IMG/VR virus record: IMGVR_UViG_3300045131_000726
Location: 1 to 34,436 of that record
Source: a virus
Length of the DNA: 34,436 nt
Direction: 5' to 3' (one strand)
Shown: in pieces, positions 21,518 to 29,890 of the stretch
Layout: every line of letters begins with the position of its first letter
Numbering within the stretch: the first letter of the stretch is position 1
Notes under the pieces: generated by a model
Seen by the model: only the letters and a program-made list of their open reading frames with translations
Told to the model about the DNA's origin: nothing
The model's database searches: none
Program-made: the position numbers and the translations under genes

Positions 21518-23150
21518 AACCCGGGCGGCTGAGCAGGCCAGCTGGAGGGCGGAGCTAGCGGCCATGAATGCAAAGCGCGAGGTCGAGAAGGCCATGACCG
21601 CTGAGTGGATGGCCAAGGTGAAGCCGCTTCCAGGCGGACTCAATGAGTGGGCGTACCGGACAGTGTTCGCTGGCCAGCGGCACATGCGCATCGAGATCAG
21701 CGAGACGGCGCGCCGCGGGCGGTGGGGCGTCTGTCTCCACTGCGGGTGGGATGGAGTGACGAAGGAGCGCATTGGAGTCGACGCGACGTGCCCGGCGTGC
21801 AAGACCAAGGTGCATACGTTCAGCGCGAAGTTGGCTACGCACAGCCACGCATGGCCGAAGCGCGACACCGTCTCCGTAGTTCAGTGCATCAAGGGTGGGA
21901 TGGTCGTCCGACAGGTCCAGGTGTTCTTCGACTTCCGCGGCCGGATCCACACAGTGAAGGCCGATGAGATGATACGCACGATATGGCCGGACGGCGCGAA
22001 GAAGCCGCTGCAGTTTGTCAGGTGCTGGGAGTATGCCAAGGGGCAGTACCGTGTGACCGGGAACTGGGAGTACTCGACAGAATACCGAGGCGACATCGCG
22101 ACGAGAATCTACCCTCCCGGCCTGCAGGCGATCAAGACGTCGCGCTTCAAGTGGTCCGGTCTGATCGAGTGGAGCCGGGAGAGAGTCGCAATTCGCGTTG
22201 AGCGCTACCTGAGGGCGTACGTGAAGTGCCCGTGTCTCGAGATGCTGGTCAAGACGGGAAAGGATGATCTGGTCGATGAGGTGCTGAGCGGCTACAACAG
22301 CCCGAATGGGGTTTTCCACGCGAAGACCCAGCCCGAGATGCGAAAGTGGTTCCAGATCATCCGCGATGCGAATCTGAATACCCGCGACGTATGGGTGCTC
22401 GGATACCTCGTCGCAAAGCATTACACCCCTACGGTTTCAGAAATGAGGATCATCAAGGGGGACGGCATCGGGCAATGGCTGTGCGACATCATCCGGAGCA
22501 ACAAGGGCATCGGATATCTGGAGACTCTGGAATACCTCAGAAAGTCCGATGACGGACGGCATGGTCTAGCAGCGCATCAGCGATTTGCCAGCGACTACAA
22601 CGACTACCTGCAGATGGCGCGGGAGCTAGGCGACGACATGACCGATCCGGCCGTGCTGCGGCCCGTGGACATGATGAAGGCGCACGACGATGCGGTCGAG
22701 CGCAAGCGGGCCAAGCGGGATGCGGAGTATGCAGCGCAGCGGGCCAAGTACGCCGCCGTGGAAAAGGCGCGCAACGCGAAGTACGAGGAGGCAATCAAGA
22801 AGGCCGCTGCAAAGAACAAGGCCCTCGAGGTCAGCATGTCCGGGTTCGTGGCGATCCTGCCGAAGAGCGTCGAGGAGCTATCCCGGGAAGGCACCGAGAT
22901 GCACCACTGCGTCGGGACCTATGCGGAGCGAGTCGCTCGCGGCGAGTGTGTGATTGTGTTCGTCAGGGCGGAGCAGGAACCGGACAAGCCGCTCGTCACG
23001 GTCGAGCTGCGGGACGGGAAGGTCGTGCAGGCCAGGGCGAAGTTCAACAAGGAGCCGTCGCCGGAGGTCGAGAAGGCGCTGAAGATGCTGGCTGCCGAAT
23101 GGCAGGGCAAGCCGGCGAAGTCGGCAAGGAGGGCAGGAAGTGTCGCCTGA
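21501..23150 (+). CDS. PcfJ-like protein
   Basis: A 549-residue protein. Residues about 70-105 contain a zinc-finger-like motif (CLHCGWDG...CPACKTK). The middle is a long, mixed region with helical arrays (residues about 390-440, very charged). Residues about 450-530 are the conserved PcfJ C-terminal segment: FVAILPKSVEELSREGTEMHHCVGTYAERVARGECVIVFVR, followed by VTVELRDGKVVQARAKFN. PcfJ-like proteins are common in phages and conjugative elements but their biochemical role is unknown. The pairing with PcfK and the place in the DNA-processing operon suggest a role in DNA metabolism. Confidence 0.85.
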   Translation: MPNATETRAAEQASWRAELAAMNAKREVEKAMTAEWMAKVKPLPGGLNEWAYRTVFAGQRHMRIEISETARRGRWGVCLHCGWDGVTKERIGVDATCPACKTKVHTFSAKLATHSHAWPKRDTVSVVQCIKGGMVVRQVQVFFDFRGRIHTVKADEMIRTIWPDGAKKPLQFVRCWEYAKGQYRVTGNWEYSTEYRGDIATRIYPPGLQAIKTSRFKWSGLIEWSRERVAIRVERYLRAYVKCPCLEMLVKTGKDDLVDEVLSGYNSPNGVFHAKTQPEMRKWFQIIRDANLNTRDVWVLGYLVAKHYTPTVSEMRIIKGDGIGQWLCDIIRSNKGIGYLETLEYLRKSDDGRHGLAAHQRFASDYNDYLQMARELGDDMTDPAVLRPVDMMKAHDDAVERKRAKRDAEYAAQRAKYAAVEKARNAKYEEAIKKAAAKNKALEVSMSGFVAILPKSVEELSREGTEMHHCVGTYAERVARGECVIVFVRAEQEPDKPLVTVELRDGKVVQARAKFNKEPSPEVEKALKMLAAEWQGKPAKSARRAGSVA

Positions 23151-23592
23151 GGAACGAATGACCGAGTCGATCATGGCAGCGACGCAGGCAGCGCACCGAC
23201 GCAGGGGGCTCGGACGCTGGCCGGTCACGCCGGAGATGCTCAACGAGCGGGACGAACGCATGGAGAAGCAGCTCGAGGAAGCCCGCAACCAGCGCAAGGC
23301 GCAGGCCATCGACCGGGAGCGCGAGAAGGCGGCAGCGAAGAAGGAAGGACGGAAGGCGCGGAAGAACGTGAAGACGAAGCCGATCTCGACCGAACTGCTC
23401 GGGGGACGCATCCGGGACGCGCGGATGAAGCTGGGCGTCAGTATGCGGGACTTCGCGGATACGCAAGGCATCCACCTGTCGGAGATCTCGGAATGGGAAC
23501 GGGGCGTGCGGGTGCCGACACCCGCGAAGATGGCGGCGCTGGCGCAGGCGCTAGGGGTGACCGTGACATGGCTGAAGGAGGGCAGACGATGA
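23140..23592 (+). CDS. HTH (XRE-type) transcriptional regulator
   Basis: A 150-residue protein starting with GTG 23140 inside the end of the PcfJ-like gene, with AAGGAGGGCAGGAA upstream. The first ~75 residues are a charged helix region (MEKQLEEARNQRKAQAIDREREKAAAKKEGRKARK). Residues about 87-145 form an XRE helix-turn-helix (GGRIRDARMKLGVSMRDFADTQGIHLSEISEWERGVRVPTPAKMAALAQALGV). It is probably a regulator acting in the later part of the early operon. The target is unknown. Confidence 0.75.
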   Translation: MSPEERMTESIMAATQAAHRRRGLGRWPVTPEMLNERDERMEKQLEEARNQRKAQAIDREREKAAAKKEGRKARKNVKTKPISTELLGGRIRDARMKLGVSMRDFADTQGIHLSEISEWERGVRVPTPAKMAALAQALGVTVTWLKEGRR

Positions 23593-23795
23593 GCAGAAAG
23601 CCGAGAGAGCAGAGATGGGCCGAGGCTCCGGACGAGATCGACGGACTCGGCAAGCTGGACGCATTCGAGAAGTGGCTGGCCACGGAAGTGGACAACGGCC
23701 CGAACGGTATCACCGAGGCGGAGTTCGAGAGCATCGTGAAAGCCTACCGGAAGGAGAGGGCGACGTGGCGGATGAACGCATGGAGGTACGCTTGA
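23589..23795 (+). CDS. Small acidic protein, function unknown
   Basis: A 68-residue protein starting as ATGA over the preceding stop. Its sequence is helical and charged (DGLGKLDAFEKWLATEVDN, TEAEFESIVKAYRKERATWRMNAWRYA). It overlaps the start of the following late-regulator-like gene. No family is recognised. Confidence 0.6.
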   Translation: MSRKPREQRWAEAPDEIDGLGKLDAFEKWLATEVDNGPNGITEAEFESIVKAYRKERATWRMNAWRYA

Positions 23796-24247
23796 GCGGG
23801 AGGATCCGGAGCGTCAACCCGTGGACGGACAGACAGGAGGAGGTGCGCCGGAGGCTGCGGAACTATCGGGCGCTCGTGGCGAAGCACGCGGCATGTCGGG
23901 CGCTCTACGACCAGCTGTTCCCACGCACTACGGCGAGGCTGTCGGACGAGCCGCACGGTGGACAGGTCGAGATGTTCGAGCTCGAGAGCGTCGTGAGCCA
24001 GAGGATCGACCTCTCCATGCAGATGGCCAGGGCGATGCACGACATGCAGGTCGAGATCTCCGCGATCATCGACATGATCAAGGGCCTGCCTGCGGACGAG
24101 TACACGATCCTCATGCGACGGTATCTCATGTCGCAGACATGGGAGGAGATAAGCAGGGAGCTGCGCTACTGCGTGGAGCAAGCGATACGCATCCACAACA
24201 GGGCCATCGTGAGGCTAGGGGAGAAGATGCCAAACAATGTCAATTAG
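23780..24247 (+). CDS. Sigma-70 region-4-like late regulator (DUF1492/ArpU-RinA-type)
   Basis: A 155-residue protein at the end of the early operon. The C-terminal ~55 residues resemble sigma region 4: IDMIKGLPADEYTILMRRYLMSQTWEEISRELRYCVEQAIRIHNRAIVRLGEKM. The pattern fits DUF1492 and ArpU/RinA-type proteins, which activate late (packaging and structural) genes in many Gram-positive phages. The N-terminal ~90 residues are helical (DRQEEVRRRLRNYRALVAKHAACRALYDQLF). ATG 23780 is used here; TTG 23792, which overlaps the preceding stop, is an alternative. It is followed by a short promoter/terminator-like region before the packaging genes. Confidence 0.7.
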   Translation: MEVRLSGRIRSVNPWTDRQEEVRRRLRNYRALVAKHAACRALYDQLFPRTTARLSDEPHGGQVEMFELESVVSQRIDLSMQMARAMHDMQVEISAIIDMIKGLPADEYTILMRRYLMSQTWEEISRELRYCVEQAIRIHNRAIVRLGEKMPNNVN

Positions 24248-24255
24248 CAGGGGCC

Positions 24256-24261
24256 TATAAT
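24256..24261 (+). promoter_or_regulatory. Candidate late promoter -10 (TATAAT)
   Basis: A perfect TATAAT lies 8 bp after the late-regulator-like gene and 131 bp before the HNH gene. There is no matching -35 box (AACAAT at the 17-bp position), which would suit a promoter needing an activator such as the gene product encoded just before. A hairpin with a T-run lies 25 bp downstream. This is tentative. Confidence 0.3.
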
Positions 24262-24285
24262 GTCATTGTCGAAAGGCATACAGGA

Positions 24286-24316
24286 GAGACGCTTCGCAAG
24301 GAGCGCCTCTTTTGTT
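24286..24316 (+). terminator. Hairpin terminator between early and late regions
   Basis: GAGACGCT / AGCGCCTC with one A-C mismatch and loop TCGCAAGG, followed by TTTTGTTT. It lies at the boundary between the early operon and the packaging genes. It could end early transcription, or it could act as an attenuator of a late promoter just upstream. Positions 24262-24392 otherwise hold no gene. Confidence 0.6.
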
Positions 24317-24392
24317 TCGCCCTAGAGGAGGGTGAGCGATCTGGCATGATGCGTCCGGGCGGAGGGATATGGGTCGCTCTAATGGGTGAGGC

Positions 24393-24719
24393 ATGAAGGA
24401 CTGGGCGAAAGCGTTCTATCTCAGCAAGACATGGAGAGAGACGAGGGAGTCGTACATCGCAAGCCAGCACGGGCTATGTGAGAGATGCGGGAAGCCTGGC
24501 TCGATCGTGCATCACAGGAAGCACCTGAGCAGGAGGACCATCGACGACCCTGGCATGACGCTGGCATGGACGAACCTCGAGCTCGTCTGCCGAGAGTGTC
24601 ACGCGGTGGAGCATGAAGGCGCGCCTGCGACGGAAGCGGGGCTGCGATTCGATGCGAACGGGAACCTCGTGAAGGCGCAGACCTCCCCCATGCGCGGGAA
24701 GGCCCTATTGCCGGAATGA
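24393..24719 (+). CDS. HNH endonuclease adjacent to terminase
   Basis: A 108-residue HNH nuclease of the packaging type. Zinc-binding CERCGKPG near residues 29-36, catalytic HH in SIVHHRKHLSRR (about 42-47), then NLELVCRECHAVEH (about 63-76) form the HNH/zinc motif. In phages such as HK97, the small HNH protein next to the terminase is needed for cos cleavage during packaging, so a cos-type phage is suggested. ATG 24393 follows GGGTGAGGC. It lies between the terminator and the small terminase gene. Confidence 0.9.
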   Translation: MKDWAKAFYLSKTWRETRESYIASQHGLCERCGKPGSIVHHRKHLSRRTIDDPGMTLAWTNLELVCRECHAVEHEGAPATEAGLRFDANGNLVKAQTSPMRGKALLPE

Positions 24720-24799
24720 ACCGCCCCATGAGGGAGAGTAAAACTGGACAGTCTCAGCGCGTGGGGGGTGTAGTCTCCCAGCCGGAAGGAGGTGGAGCC

Positions 24800-25216
24800 G
24801 TGGGTGCCAAGTACGACGACGAGAGCGATCTGAGCGGCTTCTACCAGACGTCGCAGAACAGAGAAGCGCGGATCTCGGACGAGAAGAAGCGGCTCTGGAA
24901 GTTCTACCGGAAGCTGACCGGACACCGCAAGGCGCTGGCCGAGAAGCTGGTCGACCGTGCGGCCGCGCAGCTGGTCATGATGGAGGACCTCGAGCTCTAC
25001 ATCCAGGAGAACGGCTACACCGAGGAATACCAGAACGGCGAGAACCAGTCCGGCAAGAAGCAGAGCTCGGAGATGCAGACGTACCTCACGCTGAGCCAGC
25101 GCTACAACCAGACGATCAAGCAGCTCGACGATATGCTGCCGTGTGAGCCTGTAGTGAAGGCCGAAGCCGGGACGCTGCCGTCGTTCCTGACCGCGAAGCC
25201 GGTGATCATCCGGTGA
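24800..25216 (+). CDS. terS: Terminase small subunit
   Basis: A 138-residue protein starting at GTG 24800 with a very good RBS (GGAAGGAGGTGGAGCC). The frame is open further upstream to ATG 24716, but that part overlaps the HNH gene's end and lacks an RBS. Residues about 35-130 are helical and fit P27-type small terminases (KFYRKLTGHRKALAEKLVDRAAAQLVMMEDLELYIQENGYT; TYLTLSQRYNQTIKQLDDMLP). It should bind the packaging site and deliver it to the large subunit. The stop overlaps the large-subunit start. Confidence 0.85.
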   Translation: MGAKYDDESDLSGFYQTSQNREARISDEKKRLWKFYRKLTGHRKALAEKLVDRAAAQLVMMEDLELYIQENGYTEEYQNGENQSGKKQSSEMQTYLTLSQRYNQTIKQLDDMLPCEPVVKAEAGTLPSFLTAKPVIIR

Positions 25217-26898
25217 ATCACATCGTCGAGTACTGGGACCGGATCGAGCGGGGCGAGATCGTCGCGTCCCGCCGGGTGATACAGCAGTATCGGAAGTTCA
25301 TGACCTGGCTGGACAAGCCGCCGGTCTTCCGGATCCCGCAGATGGACGGCACGGTGCAGGAGCGGGAGTTCATCTTCTCGCCGGCGCACGCGAACCGGCC
25401 GATCGAGTTCATCGAGCGCTACTGCCGGCCGAGCAAGACGCAGACTCCGGGCGACGCGCTGCGGCTGGAGCTTTTCCAGAAAGCGAAGTTCGAGGCCATC
25501 TTCGGCTTCGTCGACGCGGAGACCGGCCTCCGGCTCTGCAACGAGACGCAGACCTACGAGGCGCGAAAGAACGGAAAGAGCACGGAGTCCTCCGGCATCG
25601 GGCTGTTCATGCAGATCGCGGACGGAGAAGGCGGGCCGGAGGTCGTCTGCCTCGCGACCAAGAAGGACCAGGCGCGGCTCGTGTTCGACGAGGCGCGGAA
25701 CATGGTCAAGGCGTCGCCGGAGCTGCGGAAGATCATCCGCCGCCGGCAGTCGGACTTGTACTCGGACTTCAACTTCGGAGTCTTCAAGCCTCTCGCCAGC
25801 GACTCGAACACGCTGGACGGACTCAACCCGAACTGCGGAATCATCGACGAGCTCCATGCGATGAAGGACCGGAACCTCTACGACGTGGTCAAGCAGGCCA
25901 TGTATGCGAGGCGCCAGCCGCTGCTCGCCATCCTGACGACGGCGGGCCTGATCCGCGAGGGGATCTACGACGACCTGTATGAGGAGACCTGCTCCATCCT
26001 GGACGGCATCGAGGGCTTCAGCAACCCGAGGCTGTTCGCCTTCGTGTATGAGCTGGACGCCGCGGACGAGTGGGCCGACTATCGGTCCTGGCAGAAAGCG
26101 AACCCGGGCCTCGGCACGATCAAGTCGTTCGCGACGCTGGCGGAGAACGTCGAGAAGGCCAAGCGCGACCCGAGCTTCATGCCGACGCTGCTCTGCAAGG
26201 ACTTCAACCTCAGGCAGACGAACGCCGGGACGTGGCTGTCCTACGACGACGTGAACAACCCGGAGCGATTCAAGGTCGAGGACCTCCGCGGATCCTACGC
26301 GACCGGCGGCGTCGACCTGTCGAGCACGACCGACCTCACCTGCGCGACGCTGCTGGTGCCGAAGGCCGACGGGAAGCTCTACGTGCTGCAGCAGTACTTC
26401 ATTCCGGAGGACCGGCTAGAGTACAAGGTGCGCGAGGACAAGGTGCCGTACGACATCTGGATCAAGCGCGGGCTGGTCACGCCCTGCGAGGGGCCGAAGG
26501 TCAACTACTCGGACGTGACGGCATGGTTCGCGAAGATGCGGGAACGGTACGAGATCTTCCCGCTCTGGGTCGGATACGACTCGTGGGGAAGCCAGTACTG
26601 GCAGGAAGAGATGAAGGCGAACGGCTTCACGCTCGAGGAGGTGCGCCAGGGCGCGCAGACCATGAGCCAGCCGATGAAGGAGATGGCGGCCGACCTCCGC
26701 GTCAAGCGGATCGTCTACGACGACAACCCTGTCCTGAAATGGTGCATGACGAACACGCAGATCAAGCAAGACGAGAACGGGAACATCCGGCCGGTCAAGG
26801 GACGCACCTCACGGATGCGGATCGACGGCACCGTCGCGCTGATCGACGCCTACGTCACCTACCTGCGCCACCGGGACGAGCTGCGGAATCTTTTGTGA
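25213..26898 (+). CDS. terL: Terminase large subunit
   Basis: A 561-residue packaging ATPase/nuclease. Walker A-like ARKNGKST at 117-124 (after ETQTYE), Walker B with catalytic Glu in CGIIDELHAMKD (about 208-219), coupling motif LAILTTAG (about 238-245), and a C-terminal nuclease with Asp368 in GGVDLSSTTDLT. The layout and length fit HK97/P27-type TerL (Terminase_1). It would pump DNA into the prohead and make the genome-end cuts. It starts with GTG 25213 overlapping the small subunit stop, and the last codons precede the portal gene by 9 bp with GAGGTGATC as RBS. Confidence 0.95.
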   Translation: MNHIVEYWDRIERGEIVASRRVIQQYRKFMTWLDKPPVFRIPQMDGTVQEREFIFSPAHANRPIEFIERYCRPSKTQTPGDALRLELFQKAKFEAIFGFVDAETGLRLCNETQTYEARKNGKSTESSGIGLFMQIADGEGGPEVVCLATKKDQARLVFDEARNMVKASPELRKIIRRRQSDLYSDFNFGVFKPLASDSNTLDGLNPNCGIIDELHAMKDRNLYDVVKQAMYARRQPLLAILTTAGLIREGIYDDLYEETCSILDGIEGFSNPRLFAFVYELDAADEWADYRSWQKANPGLGTIKSFATLAENVEKAKRDPSFMPTLLCKDFNLRQTNAGTWLSYDDVNNPERFKVEDLRGSYATGGVDLSSTTDLTCATLLVPKADGKLYVLQQYFIPEDRLEYKVREDKVPYDIWIKRGLVTPCEGPKVNYSDVTAWFAKMRERYEIFPLWVGYDSWGSQYWQEEMKANGFTLEEVRQGAQTMSQPMKEMAADLRVKRIVYDDNPVLKWCMTNTQIKQDENGNIRPVKGRTSRMRIDGTVALIDAYVTYLRHRDELRNLL

Positions 26899-26907
26899 GG
26901 TGATCGT

Positions 26908-28143
26908 ATGGGTATTTTCAGTCGCACGAAGAAGGTCCCGGCGGCGAGGATCGAGGAATACTTCTCCATGCTGACCGGCTACCGTCCGTCGTTCACGACG
27001 TACGAGGGCGGCCTGTACGAGATGGACCTGACGCGCGCGGCGGTGGACGTCATCTCGAAGCACCGCGCGAAGCTGAAGGCGAAGGTCATCGGACCGGCCG
27101 GGAAGAACCTGGAGCAGGTGCTGCAGTACCAGCCGAACCCGATCCAGGACGGATACAACTGGCTCTACCGGCTCTCGGCCATCACCGAAGTCGAGAACAA
27201 CGCATTCATCATCCCGCTCGCCGACGACACGGGCAGGATCACGGGATTCTTCCCGGTCCGGTCCTACCGTTCGGAGATCCGTCGCTCCGCCAGCAAGCTC
27301 TTCCTGATCTACTGGATCGGCGACGCGATGAGCGACAAGAAGGTCATCGAGTACGAGATGGCGGGGCACCTGCGGAAGCACTACTACAAGCAGGAGATCT
27401 TCGGCGACAGCAACTCGGCGCTGAGCTCGACGCTGCAGCTGATGGACACGCAGCGGCAGGCCATCGAGCAGGGCGTGAAGAGCTCCGCGACGATCCGATT
27501 CCTGGCCAAGCTGGCGAACCAGTACAAGGCGTCGGACATCACGGCAGAGCGCAACCGTCTGGTCGCCGAGGCGCTGGGTCCCGAGAACAACTCCGGCGTG
27601 CTCGTGTTCGACACGAAGTACTCGGACATCAAGCAGGTCGACTCGAGGCCGTACATCGTCAACCCGCAGCAGATGCAGATCATCAAGGACAACGTCTTCG
27701 AGTACTTCGGCGTGAACGAGGACATCCTGCAGAGCAAGTTCAACGAGGACACCTGGAACGCATTCTACGAGGCGGTCGTGGAGCCGTGGGCGATCCAGCT
27801 CAGCCTCGTGCTGTCGAACATGGTCTTCACGCAGCGGGAGATCGCGGTGGGGAACGGCATCGTCTTCGAGGCGAACCGGCTCCAGTACGCGAGCAACGCG
27901 ACGAAGATCTCCATCGTGACGCAGCTCTTCGACCGCGGGCTCATGACCACCAACCAGGGCCTCGAGGTCTTCAACATGGGCGGCATCGGGCCGGAGGGCG
28001 ACAAGCGATTCATCCGCAAGGAATACCAGGACATGGCGAAACCCGACGAACCGACCGCAGAACCGGAGACGCCGACACCGGCTGGAGGACCGGTGCCGAC
28101 GCCAGCACAGTCCGAGGAGGTATCAGATGATCAGCAAGGATAG
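26908..28143 (+). CDS. Portal protein, HK97 family
   Basis: A 411-residue portal. The mid part shows the HK97 portal pattern (YNWLYRLSAITEVENNAFIIPL, IEQGVKSSATIRFLAKL, SGVLVFDTKYSDIKQVDSRPYIVN, NVFEYFGVNEDILQSKFNEDTWNAFYEAVVEPWAIQLSLVLSNMVFTQRE), and the C-terminal NQGLEVFNMGGIGPEGDKRFI is also typical. It forms the dodecameric vertex through which DNA enters and leaves. A Pro/Glu-rich tail overlaps the protease gene by 17 bp. Length is near the family norm. Confidence 0.95.
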   Translation: MGIFSRTKKVPAARIEEYFSMLTGYRPSFTTYEGGLYEMDLTRAAVDVISKHRAKLKAKVIGPAGKNLEQVLQYQPNPIQDGYNWLYRLSAITEVENNAFIIPLADDTGRITGFFPVRSYRSEIRRSASKLFLIYWIGDAMSDKKVIEYEMAGHLRKHYYKQEIFGDSNSALSSTLQLMDTQRQAIEQGVKSSATIRFLAKLANQYKASDITAERNRLVAEALGPENNSGVLVFDTKYSDIKQVDSRPYIVNPQQMQIIKDNVFEYFGVNEDILQSKFNEDTWNAFYEAVVEPWAIQLSLVLSNMVFTQREIAVGNGIVFEANRLQYASNATKISIVTQLFDRGLMTTNQGLEVFNMGGIGPEGDKRFIRKEYQDMAKPDEPTAEPETPTPAGGPVPTPAQSEEVSDDQQG

Positions 28144-28720
28144 AGAGTACAGGGCGTTCGAGTTCGAGATGCAGGACGGCATGATCGTGACCGGCCGCGC
28201 TGCCGTCTTCGACACTCCGACCATCATGTACGAATACGACGGCATGAAGTTCTACGAGACGATCTCGCGCGACGCATTCGCCGAGTCGAACCTCAAGGAC
28301 GTCGTGCTGGTGGTCAACCACGACGGCACGCCGGCGGCCCGCACCAGGAACGGCACGCTCAAGCTCGACATCCAGAGCGACGGGCTGTACGTCTGGGCGG
28401 ACATCTCCAAGAGCTCGGTCGGTCCTGCTCTGCACGAGGACGTCAAGAACGGCGTCTTCGACCGGATGTCGTTCGCGTTCACGGTCCGCGAGGCGTCCTA
28501 CGACAGGGCGACCCGGACCCGCAACATCACGAAGATCGACCGCCTGTACGACGTGTCGGTCGTCACTTTCCCGGCATACGAGCAGACGAGCGTTTCGGCC
28601 CGTGGATTCTTCGAGGCGGAGGCTGAGAAGGAGGCGGTGGAGACCGCTGGGCGCGAGCGTCGGAAGCGAGTCATCAGACTGCTGGCGATGGCCAGCGAGG
28701 AGGCACGACATGAAGGGTGA
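28127..28720 (+). CDS. Prohead protease, HK97/S78 family
   Basis: A 197-residue serine protease that matures the prohead by cutting the capsid protein's N-terminal scaffold. Catalytic His65 lies in VVNHDGTPAART and Ser115 in FDRMSFAFTV; LYDVSVVTFPAYEQTSV is the third conserved block. Residues about 165-197 are a charged helix. It starts in the portal end and ends 11 bp inside the capsid gene, the standard portal-protease-capsid order. Confidence 0.95.
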   Translation: MISKDREYRAFEFEMQDGMIVTGRAAVFDTPTIMYEYDGMKFYETISRDAFAESNLKDVVLVVNHDGTPAARTRNGTLKLDIQSDGLYVWADISKSSVGPALHEDVKNGVFDRMSFAFTVREASYDRATRTRNITKIDRLYDVSVVTFPAYEQTSVSARGFFEAEAEKEAVETAGRERRKRVIRLLAMASEEARHEG

Positions 28721-29870
28721 CCAGATCAAGCAGCGGCTCGGCGAGATCGAGCAGCGCATGACCGCAATCTCGACGGAGGTCGAGACCGACGGCGCTGACC
28801 TCGACGCGCTGGAGACGGAGATCCGCAGCCTGCGCGACGAGCGCGCGAAGCTGCACGAAGACCGCAAGAAGTCCGAAGACATCAAGGCCGAGCTCCTGAG
28901 GGGCGGCGGCGAGACGGTTGATGCCGTCAAGGAGACGAGAGCCATGAACGAGATCACCAACGCTTCTCCCGAATACCGCAACGCGTGGCTGAAGAACTTC
29001 CAGGGCAAGGAACTGGACGAAGCCGAGAAGCGCGCGCTGACCGCATCCGCGGCGATGCCCGAGGGCACCGTCAACAAGATCGTCGACATCATGGTCGACA
29101 TGGTCCCGCTGCTCAGCGAGATCGAGCTCTTCCGCCTCGCCGGCAACATCAACGTGCCGGTCGAGACCGTGTCGCCCGCCGCGACGCAGGAAGCCACCGG
29201 CGGCGCCGTGACCGAGTCGACCGCGACCCTGCGCCAGGTGGCGCTCGGCGGCTACAACATGAACGCCTTCATCCGCATCGGCGCGGACCTCGCGCAGATG
29301 GCCGTCCCGGCGTTCGAGGACTGGCTGACCCGCAAGCTGGCCGAGGCCATCGCCTACAAGATCGAGGACATGACCGTCAACGGCAACGGCTCGAGCGCTC
29401 CGAAGGGCATCGACTACTACGTCACCACGTGGGACGTCTCCGACGGGACCGGCGTCGCGTGGACCGGCAGCTCCGGCTCCGCCCTCGCCCTTGCCGACAT
29501 CGACACGGCCATCGGCAACGTGCCCGCCGCGTACGACCGCGAGAGCAAGTTCCTCATGTCCAAGAAGACCTTCTTCAAGAACGTCTCGAGCCTGACCGAC
29601 ACGAACAACTGGCCGGTCATCACGAAGGAAGGCAACACGTTCTTCCTGCGCGGCTACCCGGTCGTGTTCTCGGACAAGGTCGCGGCGAACGTCATCTTCT
29701 TCGGCTCCCTCAAGCGCGGCATGGTCGGCAACCTGTCTTCCGACGTCAAGGTCGAGAAGCAGCGCAACCTGGCCTACAACGCCTGGGACATCCTCGGCTG
29801 GGGCGTCTACGACTGCGAACCCGCCGCCGCTGGCTGCATCGTGAAGATCGCCTCCGGCATCCAGTCCTAA
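28710..29870 (+). CDS. Major capsid protein, HK97 fold
   Basis: A 386-residue capsid precursor. Residues about 1-85 are a coiled-coil delta/scaffold domain (IKQRLGEIEQRMTAIS; LRDERAKLHEDRKKSEDIK), expected to be cut by the neighbouring protease. The rest is the HK97 shell domain with ATQEATGGAVTESTATLRQVALGGYNMNAFIRIGADLAQMA, a helix EDWLTRKLAEAIAYKIEDMTVNGNGSSAPKG, and the C-terminal NLAYNAWDILGWGVYDCEPAA. I chose ATG 28710 because AGCGAGGAGGCACGAC lies before it; the length fits the family. Highly expressed proteins of this type have optimised codons, consistent with the strong bias to C-ending codons here. Confidence 0.95.
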   Translation: MKGDQIKQRLGEIEQRMTAISTEVETDGADLDALETEIRSLRDERAKLHEDRKKSEDIKAELLRGGGETVDAVKETRAMNEITNASPEYRNAWLKNFQGKELDEAEKRALTASAAMPEGTVNKIVDIMVDMVPLLSEIELFRLAGNINVPVETVSPAATQEATGGAVTESTATLRQVALGGYNMNAFIRIGADLAQMAVPAFEDWLTRKLAEAIAYKIEDMTVNGNGSSAPKGIDYYVTTWDVSDGTGVAWTGSSGSALALADIDTAIGNVPAAYDRESKFLMSKKTFFKNVSSLTDTNNWPVITKEGNTFFLRGYPVVFSDKVAANVIFFGSLKRGMVGNLSSDVKVEKQRNLAYNAWDILGWGVYDCEPAAAGCIVKIASGIQS

Positions 29871-29890
29871 GCTGAGTGAGGGGTGACGAC

